Assembly (NCBI RefSeq): GCF_901709675.1
Contig: NC_051106.1
Location: forward strand, 9,994,001-10,058,000
DNA length: 64,000 nucleotides
DNA from: Syngnathus acus
Taxonomy: Eukaryota > Chordata > Actinopteri > Syngnathiformes > Syngnathidae
Direction: 5' to 3'
In this document: in pieces, positions 1 through 9,953 of the stretch
Numbering within the stretch: position 1 is the stretch's first letter
Layout of the letters: each line of letters begins with the position of its first letter
Notes under the pieces: generated by a model
What the model saw: only the letters and a program-made list of their open reading frames with translations
What the model was told of the DNA's origin: nothing
Databases searched by the model: none
Position numbers and translations under genes: made by a program

Positions 1-1317
1 TCTGGCCCATGTTGACATCCCAACTACTGTTAAAAACACACAAAATGTGATTGTAATCCAAATAAAACTTCCCTCTATGTTCTGCGCACAAAAAGTTCCT
101 GCAGATGCAGTAGATGGATGATGATGAAACAGAAAACGCGTTTCAACAGTTCCCCCGGTGAGCTGCTAACATCAAGACCTTTGGTGGGATTTGTAAAATT
201 ATATTTTATTCTCTTCGTTTTGTGTGGAGATAAAGTCCTGTTTTATGTCAGACCAGCTGATGTTGTTGTGAAGCGGGTGTCATGGATGAAACCTCAACAA
301 AGGACATTTCTTTCACCTGTCTTTTTCCAAAAGCTTCACACATATCTTGGAAGCTGAAATGTAAGACAGAGGATTCTTTCGTCTAAGTGTTTGAGGCATG
401 TGTGGTTCATTGTGTGGGAATTGAGCAAGTTGACACTTTGAGCACAGCATTATGTAAAACTTTCTCAAACCGCAAGAGGCGTGCCTTTATTGCTACCGTG
501 CCGATTCCAAGCGTGTGCTAACCCTGCAGATGAAAAGCTCTTCCCATCATTGTACAAAAGTCAGCTTCTGACGAGATCCCGGTGGTTCTTCTCGGGTCTC
601 CTTTCCCCCAGTGGACAGCGCTGTTTGTCAAAGATCTGTCTTTTGTCTGTCAGGAGCTGTTTGGAGGAGTTCCTCTTTAGGCTTGTTTACAGTCACTCCA
701 TGGGGTGGAACTTGATATGACATAAATGAGCGGTTGAAAGGGAAGCTCTTTTTGGAATGCAATGGAGCCATTGAATCTTGGAGGAGAGGTGCACCATCGC
801 ACAGTGCTGTTTATGGCAACGTGACCGGGGTCGTTCCTGAAGAGCCAAACTTAAGATTCCAAAGCTAAAGAAGTACAGTGAAACCTCAATTTAACATAAT
901 GATATGGGGGCGGGGTCTGACCGTTAAATTGAGTGTGACTTTGTTTGTGGTCTAAAAACACTTTATACAAAAAATACTTTTCGTGTGGCCAAAATTAAAA
1001 TCAATAAGTGTATATACGTATATATTTTTTAAATGTATCTAGACTTAGGTGGTCTCATGACAGGGTACAGCTTCAACTTGCCCAAGACATGTCCACCATA
1101 TTGCCACGTCTGTTATCTGTGACATCATCGCTACCCAGAAATAGGTGTCACGCTCAAGGTGCTGTTGAAAATGATGCAAGTGCAAACTAACTGTATTGCA
1201 GATTTATTGGTTAAGCGTGTCACTAAAGAAATGCTCCATAAAATCAACCTTTCACCACTGGGAAGCAATGAAGAGGTGGGAGGACAGCTCAAAGAGAAGT
1301 TAGCTTCTTGTCTCAAA
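1..1317. other. 5' flanking DNA, no gene seen
   Basis: Ordinary AT-rich non-coding sequence. The open frames here are short, overlap on both strands and resemble no family I know; several begin at GTG rather than ATG. The only structure I see is an 11-bp inverted repeat at 885-895 and 923-933, listed separately. Confidence 0.6.
885..933. repeat. Short inverted repeat (hairpin)
   Basis: CTCAATTTAAC at 885-895 is the exact reverse complement of GTTAAATTGAG at 923-933, with a 27-nt loop rich in G. The context (cagtgaaacctca before the left arm) resembles the ends of short interspersed fish repeats, so this may be the core of a decayed miniature transposon. Reading it as a transposon remnant is inference. 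Confidence 0.4.
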
Positions 1318-1466
1318 CATCCATCTTCACAGATGAGCTGGAGCCAATCCCAGCTGACTTTGGGCGAGAGTCTGGGTTCACCCTGGACTGCTTTGTCGTC
1401 AATCACAGGGGACAGACACAAACACTCATTCAGCCTCACAGTCACAGCTACAGTATTAACAATTAG

Positions 1467-1475
<9 letters not shown>
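1318..1475 (-). repeat. SINE-family fragment, tail half, reverse orientation
   Basis: From 1318 the sequence follows a repeat very common in acanthomorph fish genomes: a CATCCATC start, then ctggagccaatcccagctga, a segment matching 'gggcgagag..gggt.caccctggactg', an 'aatcacaggg' block and finally 'caattaggggctct'. Orientation is minus if the strand with the GGAT tail is taken as plus. The family assignment is from memory of the consensus. The CT microsatellite at 1470-1503 starts where the consensus has 'gagtctcc'. Confidence 0.65.

Positions 1476-1503
<28 letters not shown>
1470..1503. repeat. (CT)n microsatellite
   Basis: An uninterrupted CT dinucleotide run of about 17 units, followed by a short T run. 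It sits at the end of the SINE fragment and probably expanded from a CTCT seed inside it. Confidence 0.95.
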
Positions 1504-1507
<4 letters not shown>

Positions 1508-4500
1508 ATCCTGCATAAATCCCGTGTGGCAGGCACATGGTGTAAATCTGCGTAAAGGCAGGATGGACTCAACCAATGTTGGTTACTTTGCAAACGAGCA
1601 CAGGCAAGTGGAGCTGCGAGAGGAAGAATGCACAAAGTGGACTTGAATCATGGCACTTTAAATGCACAATGCAACTTTCATTCAAGTGTCATTTCCATAG
1701 TCAAGTAGTTACAATCCAGATATGAGTTCGGAAAAAGCTCAGCGTGGCACATTTCACAACGGTTTATATGTAACAACATTTTGAGTGAGAGATGATTTAT
1801 TGCCAAGCAATTATTGCTTCGCTTGATTGGCTTTGATAAATGTGTAAGATGATGTTTAATAGAATAATGGTGATCCAGCCTGCATCACATTCATCAATTT
1901 TACTGTGCAATGTATGAACATTTGCTCCTTTCTCAGCAATTCCCGATATCCATTTATCACGGTCAGCATTGCCAAAGACGCTGTAGTCAATTTGCTAAGT
2001 AGGATGTAAATATCATTAAATGATGTCACAACCGCATTATTGCTCCTAATGAAGTCAAGTAACCTCTATCGGTGCGTCGCGAGAACATTGTTGGATCGGG
2101 CATCTTTAGCAGAAGTCAACCTCTACGATGGAAAATGGACAAATAAATGCACCGGGAGCAGCTTTGAAAAGAATAATAGCAAAATAATAATAGTTTAGTT
2201 TATCCTTAAGATACTATGTGACAAGAAAATGAATATCCTTTACAGTCTGCAAAAATGTAAATAACTCCATGGATGATCTGATTTTTCATCCAGAGAAGTA
2301 AACACTTGTGTGGTGAAACAGGTGCAGAGTCAGACAGGCTGACAGCATCCTGAAACAAATGGAACCTTGAGTGACGGTAGTGGCAGAAAGATTGGGTGCT
2401 GAGTTGACAAAAGAAAGCACATTTCCAAGGGGAAAAAAAGATGCCAGGCAAATGGATATCAGATCATTGTGTATTTCTGCAAACAAAGATGAATCAAATC
2501 CCTGTGGGTGGAAGTCTCCCCCCCACAAAAAACAAGGACCAAAATCCCCTTAGTGACTTATATCTGGGAAAGATGCAGCCATTAAATTCTGTACTATTTG
2601 TTTTTTCGCTTCTATGGTATCTAAAACTGTGCGACACTTTGAAAAAGTCATTGGCACCAATGTTTATTTTACTCCATTCCCCCATGAGCATTTTTGCTCA
2701 GAAGCCTCGAATGCGCTGAGTGTCCTCCATGAGCTTTAATCATTGCTCCATTCTTAATGGAGCAATTATTAGCAAGGGGATTAAGTGTCTCATTTAAGTC
2801 TCGTGTTAGCCTCTTGGTGATTTACTTCTAGGTTGGCAGAGTGATTAAAGACGGCTAGCATTTTCGTCGTTTACATTCCCTGAAGTTTGTGTCGAGACAT
2901 AGTAAGAACTGCGTTCCCACAATAGCGGCTGGAATGGTCATGAATTCTTCAAATACAATACAATATGGCTATAGCATGAAGGTTACATGGTGCTAGTAGA
3001 GTTTTTTCCTACCATTATTTATGCTGGAGTTGTGTTGAAGTACGAGTTGTGGCAGTTTTATGAGGCCATTTTTTCTTGGGTTGCCCAAGTGTGTGTGCGC
3101 GCGCACTGTGGCCAAGGCAGATATAGTTTACAGCACGTAAGCACCGTGACCTTGAAAGCGGCCTTGGCATTCACTTGCATTTTCGTCTCTTGCTTCAATG
3201 TCAGATCGAAAACGGAGAAAGAAATTGAAAAAGTCCATAAGAGTCCTTAGTCCTTGCTTCTGCTGCTGCTGCTGCTGCTGCTTGTTACACTATTTTATAT
3301 GCTACATGCACAAAGCACCAGTGATATTTTTGTCATTGTCGTTGATGCATTATTCAGTCTATTTACTATTTTATGTTCATTTTCCAGAAGAGCCTTAACG
3401 TCATCCTTGCACACTAAAATAATACTGTTTGCGGATCATAAATTATATTGGCAGGATTGTGTGCAGTGCATGAAAGGAATACATTTGGCAATATTTTATA
3501 TGGGGGGAACTTGTGTGATTGTTTATGAGAATTACTTTGTAGATTTACATTCACAGAGGATACCTAATACATCAAATCAATTGAAATTGGATTTTAAAAT
3601 GCGTGTACTTTGAACTAACCTTGAACTCCAGTTGTCGACGATACAAAAGCTGAAGAATTGATTTTTACAACCATACAAAAAAGATTGACTGGTTTAAAAA
3701 TCACAATATCTATACAACAAGGGGTTACTTGACAATATCACTTCTAAGCAAGCTGCTGCATTCACGGCCATTGTCTTGTTGTTGTGTTTTTTTTCTCTAA
3801 AATGTTGGACTCCCACAACTCTGCTATTAGGCTCAAGCTATAAAGGCAGGAGGAGAGTACAAAGGTGGACTTGTGATAAATAAAACCCAACGAAATTGAA
3901 ACATAGAGATGCAGAGTTAAATCGTTAGAGGGATGCATCTGTTCTTACCAGTAGCAATTTGGAGAAAACAAGTCACTGAAATGAGGACAATCTTTTCTCT
4001 GCCAGCTCCTGATGGTCAGCAACCCCCCATCAGTGCTTCCTCTTATTCTGCAACAAAGGTTGTGTCGCAGCTTTTTATTATTGTTTTCCCTCTGTTAGGG
4101 TTTTACAAGATTTTAGGGGAAAGAGCAGAGTACAGTTATTTTAATGGCAAAGTTCTTTTGTGTTGGCTATAATGCATTGCTAGTATGTCTAATTCTGTCG
4201 TCAAGAAAACGATGAGGTAACTTTGCTGCAGTCCAATTTAGGTATCCTCCTCCACGTGTTATCAAACAAGATCTATTACTATACGGTATGGAGCGGCTTC
4301 TCCGAGATGAATGTACCCGTGCACATTTTCTTTTGTTTTCACTTCCTCTTTCTCGTATCCATCCGGTCCTCCCACCGCTTCCGTCCCCTGGCAACAGATA
4401 ATTCACTATTAATTCACTTCTAACATCTCCCATGTGATGTATGTCGTAGTGTCAAACGGCGAGCACGGCCTGTATTATCCCCCCTTCAGCTAATATATCA

Positions 4501-5139
4501 CGTCAGCCTTCAGCACAGCGCACGCTTGTATTGACAAGAGGCAGATGAAAAATGGTACGCTTTACTCTTTCCAAGCCTGCATTGTGCTCACTTCTCTGTG
4601 TGAAGGTGATCAAATCTGCTGGCCATCCGGTTACTCCTCCAATTCTAGAGTGGGGACTTTCTCACATGTGGCGTTGACTCCATTGTCTCATTAGACCCAA
4701 TCAGGTTGATGGTTGGTGCTCCAACATGGATGGTTCCATAGTGAAAATCAAATCAAAAGTCTTGAAACTTATGGAATACTGCAGCAGTCTCTTTGTAACA
4801 AATGAATGTTTATAGATAGAAGGATAAGCCTTGACATGAAGAAAGCTGCAGAGGTACATATTAAATTGTGGAGCTTTCGTACCAGAGCAGATGATAAGAC
4901 CCACAAGTGTGTGTGCGTGCGCAAATTTGTTTGCTTTGTAAGAGCCTCTCTAAGTGCCTTGCTGCTTTTCTTTTAAACAACATCCTTTTCATTATTTTCC
5001 GAGCTTTGTGCTTTCTCACTGAAAATTGATCTACAGTGGGGGTTGAATGACTGACCGAGCCCGCCAGCGAATTGCACGTTTTTGCTAATGATAGATGCTT
5101 CCCAGAAAGGGATTACAATTGCCTACATGGATCGACAGA
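1504..5139. other. 5' flanking DNA, no gene seen
   Basis: No recognisable coding exon, RNA gene or complete transposon. Open frames reach 119 codons (3254-3613, +), but that one begins in a CTG repeat and translates to a leucine run followed by sequence I do not recognise. The only clear structure is the CTG microsatellite. Confidence 0.55.
3259..3283. repeat. (CTG)n trinucleotide repeat
   Basis: About eight CTG/GCT units in a non-coding context. On + strand frames it would encode a poly-Leu or poly-Cys run, but nothing suggests it is translated. Confidence 0.9.
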
Positions 5140-5309
<170 letters not shown>

Positions 5310-8300
5310 ATATTTTTGCTACATGTAGCAACTTGTGGGCGTCAAAAAGACTTGTGGTGTTTGATTAACTATGGAGGCGTGTGTTCAATGCATTCAGCCG
5401 ACACGCCCACAAAGTTCCAGAACAGCAAGGCTTGATTTTTCATGATTTTGAAACCTCATTTTGTATACATCTTTTGAAAGATTCCCATTTTCTGGGGTGT
5501 TACAGCTCTATTTTTGAGGAAATTTACAAGGCATATTTACAGAGACTCTAAGGGGAAATGTACACTCTGCTGTATGTTGTTATTGCACACCGATGACTCC
5601 GACTCCAAGCACACAAAAGCAAACAACAAGTAGATAGTGGGCGGGGTGAATGAACTGATTAGTTGAACTGCAATGTAGGTCACGCGCACAAAACAAATGA
5701 ATCTGTCTTTCTAATGGGGTCTGCCTTTGGGAACTATTTCGGAGAACATTCCGTATTTTTCATTCACCCGCATGGAAAAAAGTCAACTGCAAAGATTAAG
5801 CCAACAACCACTTACTATATGGTAGAAATCAACAGGTCATGTCCACTACTTTCTCCAGCGCTCCGATTTTCTATTTGCTATTCCAGATTTCTTGGCTGAC
5901 TCGTGCAGGAGAAGGCCGACTTGCCCTTCTGGCGTGTTTGCATGTCATGAGTCTTTTTATTTGGCTCAATTGGAAAAGCAAATCTTAAATACATGCACTC
6001 ACCACCATTCGTCATCAGCAACTGACCTAAATCCGAAGCTATTCCTGGAATCTGAATTTGGTCGAACCATGTGTCGAAATGCATTGTTGTCCGGAGGACT
6101 GTGCTGTGATGTCGTGTAAGTGCTTTCATTTGCTAAATGAAGTTGGTTCCTTTTGAAAGAGGTGTGACGGTGTGCGCATTGTATATCATCATCAATCGAG
6201 CGGCTCATTATTAAGCCACAATCGAGTACATTGGTTAGAAAAGCGTACGAGGCCCTTAGGGTCACATTAACCTTCTAAACCGTGAACAACTGTGGTTTCC
6301 TGAAGGTACAGTCGATCAATACTGATACAATGAAGACACATTAAAATGTAATTGTGATCATCCTTTATGCTCACACTCCAAATCACTTCCGTTGCTAATG
6401 AAAGTAAACATTGTGGAAGAAATACTCGGAGCGTTGTGCTGTGCATTCAGTTCGCTACTGGTACAATTAAGCATGGCCTCCTTTGGAAAGAACCTTCAAC
6501 AGGTTTATAAAAAGTCATAACATATATCATATCATACAATATATGATCTCGTTATTTTAAACATCCCTTGCTTGCTTCAGTCCGCTTACAACCACTTGCA
6601 CAGTCATTGTTGAAGACCTTTTTTGAAAACGCCTGTAATTCCAAATGGAGAAGAAAATCTATTATTGTGATTGGTGTGAAATAACTCAGGCTTACATTCA
6701 GCCACACACCATGGTGGAAAATGGAATGAACAATAGCAATAGATGCTAAATACTTGGCAAACGTCAAGCTTGAGCACTGCTGTGCTTGATGATTAATGTC
6801 AGGACTGCTCATGCAGAGAGCTCAGATGAAATCAGATAAAAGGCAGACATTTTTTTCCAAGTCCACTATTTAGGCCATTGACTCTCTCCATCTGTAGGAG
6901 ATGTCCGCCCTGAATGTCAGTCAACAAAACACTCTTCACGTCTGAAACAGTGCTTCCAATTGTCCTTTAAAAGCTTCGTGTTGCTCCTTGTATCCTGCAG
7001 GGATACCAAATATGTCATCAGGAGGAAACGGTAAAAATACATGATTGCTTTCTCGAGCACAGGTTGTGCAAGGAACACAGCAAACAGGCAAAAGTTCTGG
7101 GAAGGTAGGCGGACAGCAGGGGGTTGCACCTGTGGAGAGATGCATTGACAACATTTGTTCTCAAAACATCCCATTAGTTGGGAATTGAGCAGCTTTGCAG
7201 AGCAGAGTGAAGAGCAACCGGGCGTACAGAACCAAAGGAAAGCTACTTGTGGTGACTCATCTGCTGATTTATGAGCTTCGCCACGTAGCATGAAAAAGGG
7301 ATGCTTGAGGGGGGAAGGCTTCCTGTAAGAACCTATCTGTATGTAATTTATCACACAAGCACTCCCCCAATGACCTTAAGGGTGAATGCTTGTGAGCCAT
7401 GGTCGCCAACAAATGGTCAGGAATGGAGCTGCTAAGTGAGCTGAATGCACAGTAATGAAAATTCCATCTTCAGTGTGGGTTGGGATCTGAAATGTGAAGA
7501 CAGAGGACATACGTAGTATGGATGTCCACACACACTGTTGGGAACGAGAAAATTCATTCCAAATCTTTAGCCATCATTAATGTGACAATATACCCTGGCC
7601 TGGCGGTTTAATTTGTGGCCGGTGCATGCTGATTGCCATTCAACACGAGTTTGAATGCGATTGGTTCATTCTGAAAATAGCGCCATGCTAATTAGCAGAG
7701 GTGCATAGAAGGGCAGCCACGTTATTTTAGTTGTCGTTTTTGCTTCTCAAAAAAAAAATCCAGTTGTACAGATGAGAAGCTAGTCCAGTCATGATGGAAA
7801 AAGTTCAAGTTATTTTTAGGGTCTCATCGCAGAAAGCCACCATTTGAACTAATTCTTTCAAGGATGAGAGCTGCCACCAAAGCTTTCCTTTAAAATACAG
7901 TCGCTCACAATTCGACAATTGCAGACTTACATTTAGGATGCATCTGTTTAATTCCAAAGACCAATGTGTTAATTTTTCATTCATAAGCTACTTATTTCCT
8001 TTATATTTTTCCCCAGACCAAATGCATTGAGAAACATTTACTTTTAAAAGCCGACCACCGACATTTGAAGAACAATCCTTTTTTTTCTTTCTTCATCTCT
8101 TGAAGTATGTTTAGGTTGATTATTTATATGCACTGACATGCTCGCCTATCAGTTTTATGTGATTAGGTTGAATGTGAGCAAAGTCTACCTGTAATACGCT
8201 CCAGCTTACAAATCACAGCACGGAGCCTAATCCATTTAGCAGCCATACATGAGTGTACACGCTGGAATACGTAACAATTTGTGACACATGAGATGGCTGG

Positions 8301-8439
8301 CGCACATAGATCATGAGCTTGCCTTTCCTTCGCTGTACTTTGCTCTTCCCATCAGGGTGATGGGGAATGACCTTGGGCTCTTTGCCTCCATGAATGTGAT
8401 TCCATAATGCGTGGAGCGGGGCTTTGCACACCTATGCAC
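5310..8439. other. 5' flanking DNA, no gene seen
   Basis: No recognised gene. A 145-codon minus-strand frame at 6917-7354 and an overlapping 72-codon frame at 6936-7154 do not resemble known families. The shorter one follows a CAG acceptor-like site on the minus strand and is discussed as a finding. The rest is unremarkable AT-rich DNA. Confidence 0.5.
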
Positions 8440-8540
8440 GTAGCACGTCATCTGCAAAAAGCAGAGTTGTGATGCTGAGCTCACCAAACCGGACACTCTC
8501 AACGCCATGAAAATTATGAACACATTGGTCCAATTCTATC
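8440..8540 (-). mobile_element. LINE reverse-transcriptase fragment with FADD box
   Basis: On the minus strand a short frame reads GVESVRFGELSITTLLFADD, ending with V. This matches the RT palm region of a fish non-LTR retrotransposon family in which the catalytic YXDD box is FADD; the box is at 8447-8458. Just upstream on the minus strand 'tgttcataattttcatg' matches the preceding RT segment, but about 30 nt between the two blocks appear to be missing. A stop follows four codons after the aspartates (V-L-R-A-stop). It is a short, dead remnant. The clade (RTE, Rex or L2-like) cannot be settled by eye. Confidence 0.75.
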
Positions 8541-9110
8541 CTGCTATCCCGTTCCTGTTCAGCGTCAGAGAGAGGCCATGCAGTTGATTTATGGTTGTAG
8601 GCCCCGGCCGGACTTGCTAACGAGTTAATCGCAGCTGACTCTGGATGAACAACCATTTCCATTCACCCGCAGGAACTGTAGTCTTTAATTAACATACCAT
8701 GCAGGGCGTGTCAAAAATAAAAGCGATGGGAACATGAAAATTGTGGATTGGAATTCACAACCCTTTGGATGCCAGTGCCAAAAACGGTTTCATGTGTTTT
8801 GCAGTGAATTACACGGCATCATACTGTTATTCCCCCTCGTTTGTACGTTTCACTTTGACATTTGCCACATTAGAGAGATCAATTAAATCCAGGTATTGAT
8901 CCTCCTGTCTCCCCTCCCTTGGATGAATTACGTTGTTGTCATTCTATAATTCTGTAGTCCTCTCGTTGCGTTGTTCCATACTCCCACATATGCTCCTATA
9001 GTAGCCAAGGCTCTAATTACATACTGAAAATGAATCGTAATTAGGTGGTAATAGGTTATTCTTTGAAACGGAGGAGTTCGGTATGTCTTAACGCCACCTC
9101 GTGGCTGCTC
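8541..9110. other. 5' flanking DNA upstream of alk, no gene seen
   Basis: No gene or recognisable repeat. It separates the LINE remnant from the GA-rich tract. Confidence 0.5.
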
Positions 9111-9192
9111 AGAGAGGAGAGAAAGGAGGAGAGCAAGAGAGAGCAAGAGAGCAAGAGAGAGAGAGAGCAAGAGAGAGAGAGAGAGAGAGAGT
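9111..9192. repeat. GA-rich purine tract with GAGAGCAA units
   Basis: An 82-bp nearly pure purine stretch on the + strand. GA dinucleotides are interrupted by gagcaa units and end in a clean (GA)n run. It lies about 0.3-0.4 kb upstream of the putative alk promoter. Purine mirror tracts can form triplex DNA and bind GAGA-type proteins, but no function is shown here. Confidence 0.9.
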
Positions 9193-9516
9193 AAACCCCA
9201 GGAGACCAACCGTGCACATTTGTCTGCTCACGTCCTGCATACCATTTTTCATTTGAATAAATCTTCACGTTACGCGAAGGCTGCAACGTTGGATTACATC
9301 CACACTGACTACCTGAACCACTTTTGACTGAGTGCTGTGAGTGAGTGGGAGTCGTGCGCAGAGAAATTGTCTCATAATGACGTGAGATGGATGTGGCTGG
9401 ATTACTTCCCTGGCTGCATGTAGTAGTGAGGAGCGGAGGAGACTTGCATTAGTTCTGATAAAAAATACAGATCATTTGGCATCCGTTTTATTTGATAAGT
9501 TTGCAGACGATCAGCC
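9193..9516. other. Proximal upstream region of alk
   Basis: Non-coding sequence just upstream of the TATA-like box. I see no recognisable repeat and can only guess at protein-binding sites. An ATGTAG start-stop at 9418-9423 would matter only if transcription begins upstream of it. Confidence 0.4.
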
Positions 9517-9525
9517 TATTTAAAG
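9517..9525 (+). promoter_or_regulatory. TATA-like box, possible alk core promoter
   Basis: TATTTAAAG lies about 430 bp before the alk start codon, just upstream of a CpG-containing stretch. A start site about 30 bp downstream would give a leader of roughly 400 nt. This is inferred from position and resemblance only. Confidence 0.35.
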
Positions 9526-9532
9526 TCAGTGT

Positions 9533-9565
9533 AGCGCGCGCGCGCGCACGCACGCGTGTGCGTGT
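9533..9565. repeat. Alternating purine-pyrimidine tract (GC/CA), Z-DNA prone
   Basis: The tract runs gcgcgcgcgcgcgc then acgcacgcgtgtgcgtgt, almost perfectly alternating purine and pyrimidine. Such tracts readily adopt Z-DNA near active promoters. It lies about 10 bp after the TATA-like box, where transcription might start. Confidence 0.85.
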
Positions 9566-9707
9566 TGTCTCGCCCCACAGGGAAGAGAGTGGCTGCTGAC
9601 AGAGACCACTTGTGCGCAACTGTGGCAGGAGACAGGAAGTCTTTGAGGGCTTCTGGAGCGGACCAGACCGGCATATCAATTAGCAACCAGTGGAGACACT
9701 GAGAGTG

Positions 9708-9734
9708 ATGGCTGAAGGGAGGGCAGGAGAATAA
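9708..9734 (+). CDS. Upstream ORF in the alk leader (8 codons)
   Basis: The frame is ATG GCT GAA GGG AGG GCA GGA GAA TAA. The ATG has G at -3 and G at +4, a good Kozak context and better at -3 than the annotated alk start. If included in the mRNA it could lower translation of the main frame. It is too short to be a functional gene in itself, and whether it is in the transcript is unproven. Confidence 0.35.
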   Translation: MAEGRAGE

Positions 9735-9770
9735 TAATAAAAAAAAAGATCTTCTCTTGTCTCGTCGATC

Positions 9771-9776
9771 CACGTG
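9771..9776. promoter_or_regulatory. E-box CACGTG
   Basis: A palindromic CACGTG in the alk leader or promoter. MYC/MAX/USF/MITF-type bHLH factors are known to bind this core. It is a six-base match, so occupancy is only a possibility. Confidence 0.35.
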
Positions 9777-9797
9777 AGCGAGCGAGCGAGCGAGCGA
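9774..9797. repeat. (GAGC)n short tandem repeat
   Basis: Five to six GAGC units directly after the E-box, in the presumed 5' leader. Variation in copy number would change leader length and G+C content. Confidence 0.85.
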
Positions 9798-9812
9798 GGA
9801 GCGCGCAGCCAC

Positions 9813-9829
9813 AAAAAAAAAAAAAAAAA
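9813..9829. repeat. Poly(A) run in the leader
   Basis: Seventeen consecutive A residues. In a 5' leader it would be an unstructured, slippage-prone stretch. It does not look like a retroposon tail, because no element precedes it. Confidence 0.9.
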
Positions 9830-9877
9830 GACACAGGAGCTCCTTTCGTTGACACTTGCTGATTTTGCGTTGCGCAT

Positions 9878-9883
9878 ATGTAG
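9878..9883 (+). CDS. Minimal start-stop upstream ORF (ATGTAG)
   Basis: An ATG followed at once by TAG, 71 bases before the alk ATG. Start-stop elements are known to stall ribosomes and reduce downstream initiation. The context is moderate (C at -3, T at +4), so many ribosomes may scan past it. Only relevant if it is in the mRNA. Confidence 0.3.
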   Translation: M

Positions 9884-9953
9884 CAGACGCAGTGGAGGAA
9901 GCGGTGGAGGCTGGGATTTGACACTGCTTCTCCCGGCCGGACTGAGGACTTGA

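Larger units (their letters stand above)
9526..9953 (+). promoter_or_regulatory. Putative alk 5' leader / proximal promoter
   Basis: This segment is visibly richer in CpG than the flanks. In order it holds an alternating GC/CA tract (9533-9565), a short upstream ORF (9708-9734), a CACGTG E-box (9771-9776), GAGC tandem units (9774-9797), a 17-A run (9813-9829) and a start-stop ATGTAG (9878-9883). It has no long frame of its own on the + strand and abuts the alk start codon. The transcription start is not known, so the boundary between promoter and leader is a guess. Confidence 0.5.
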
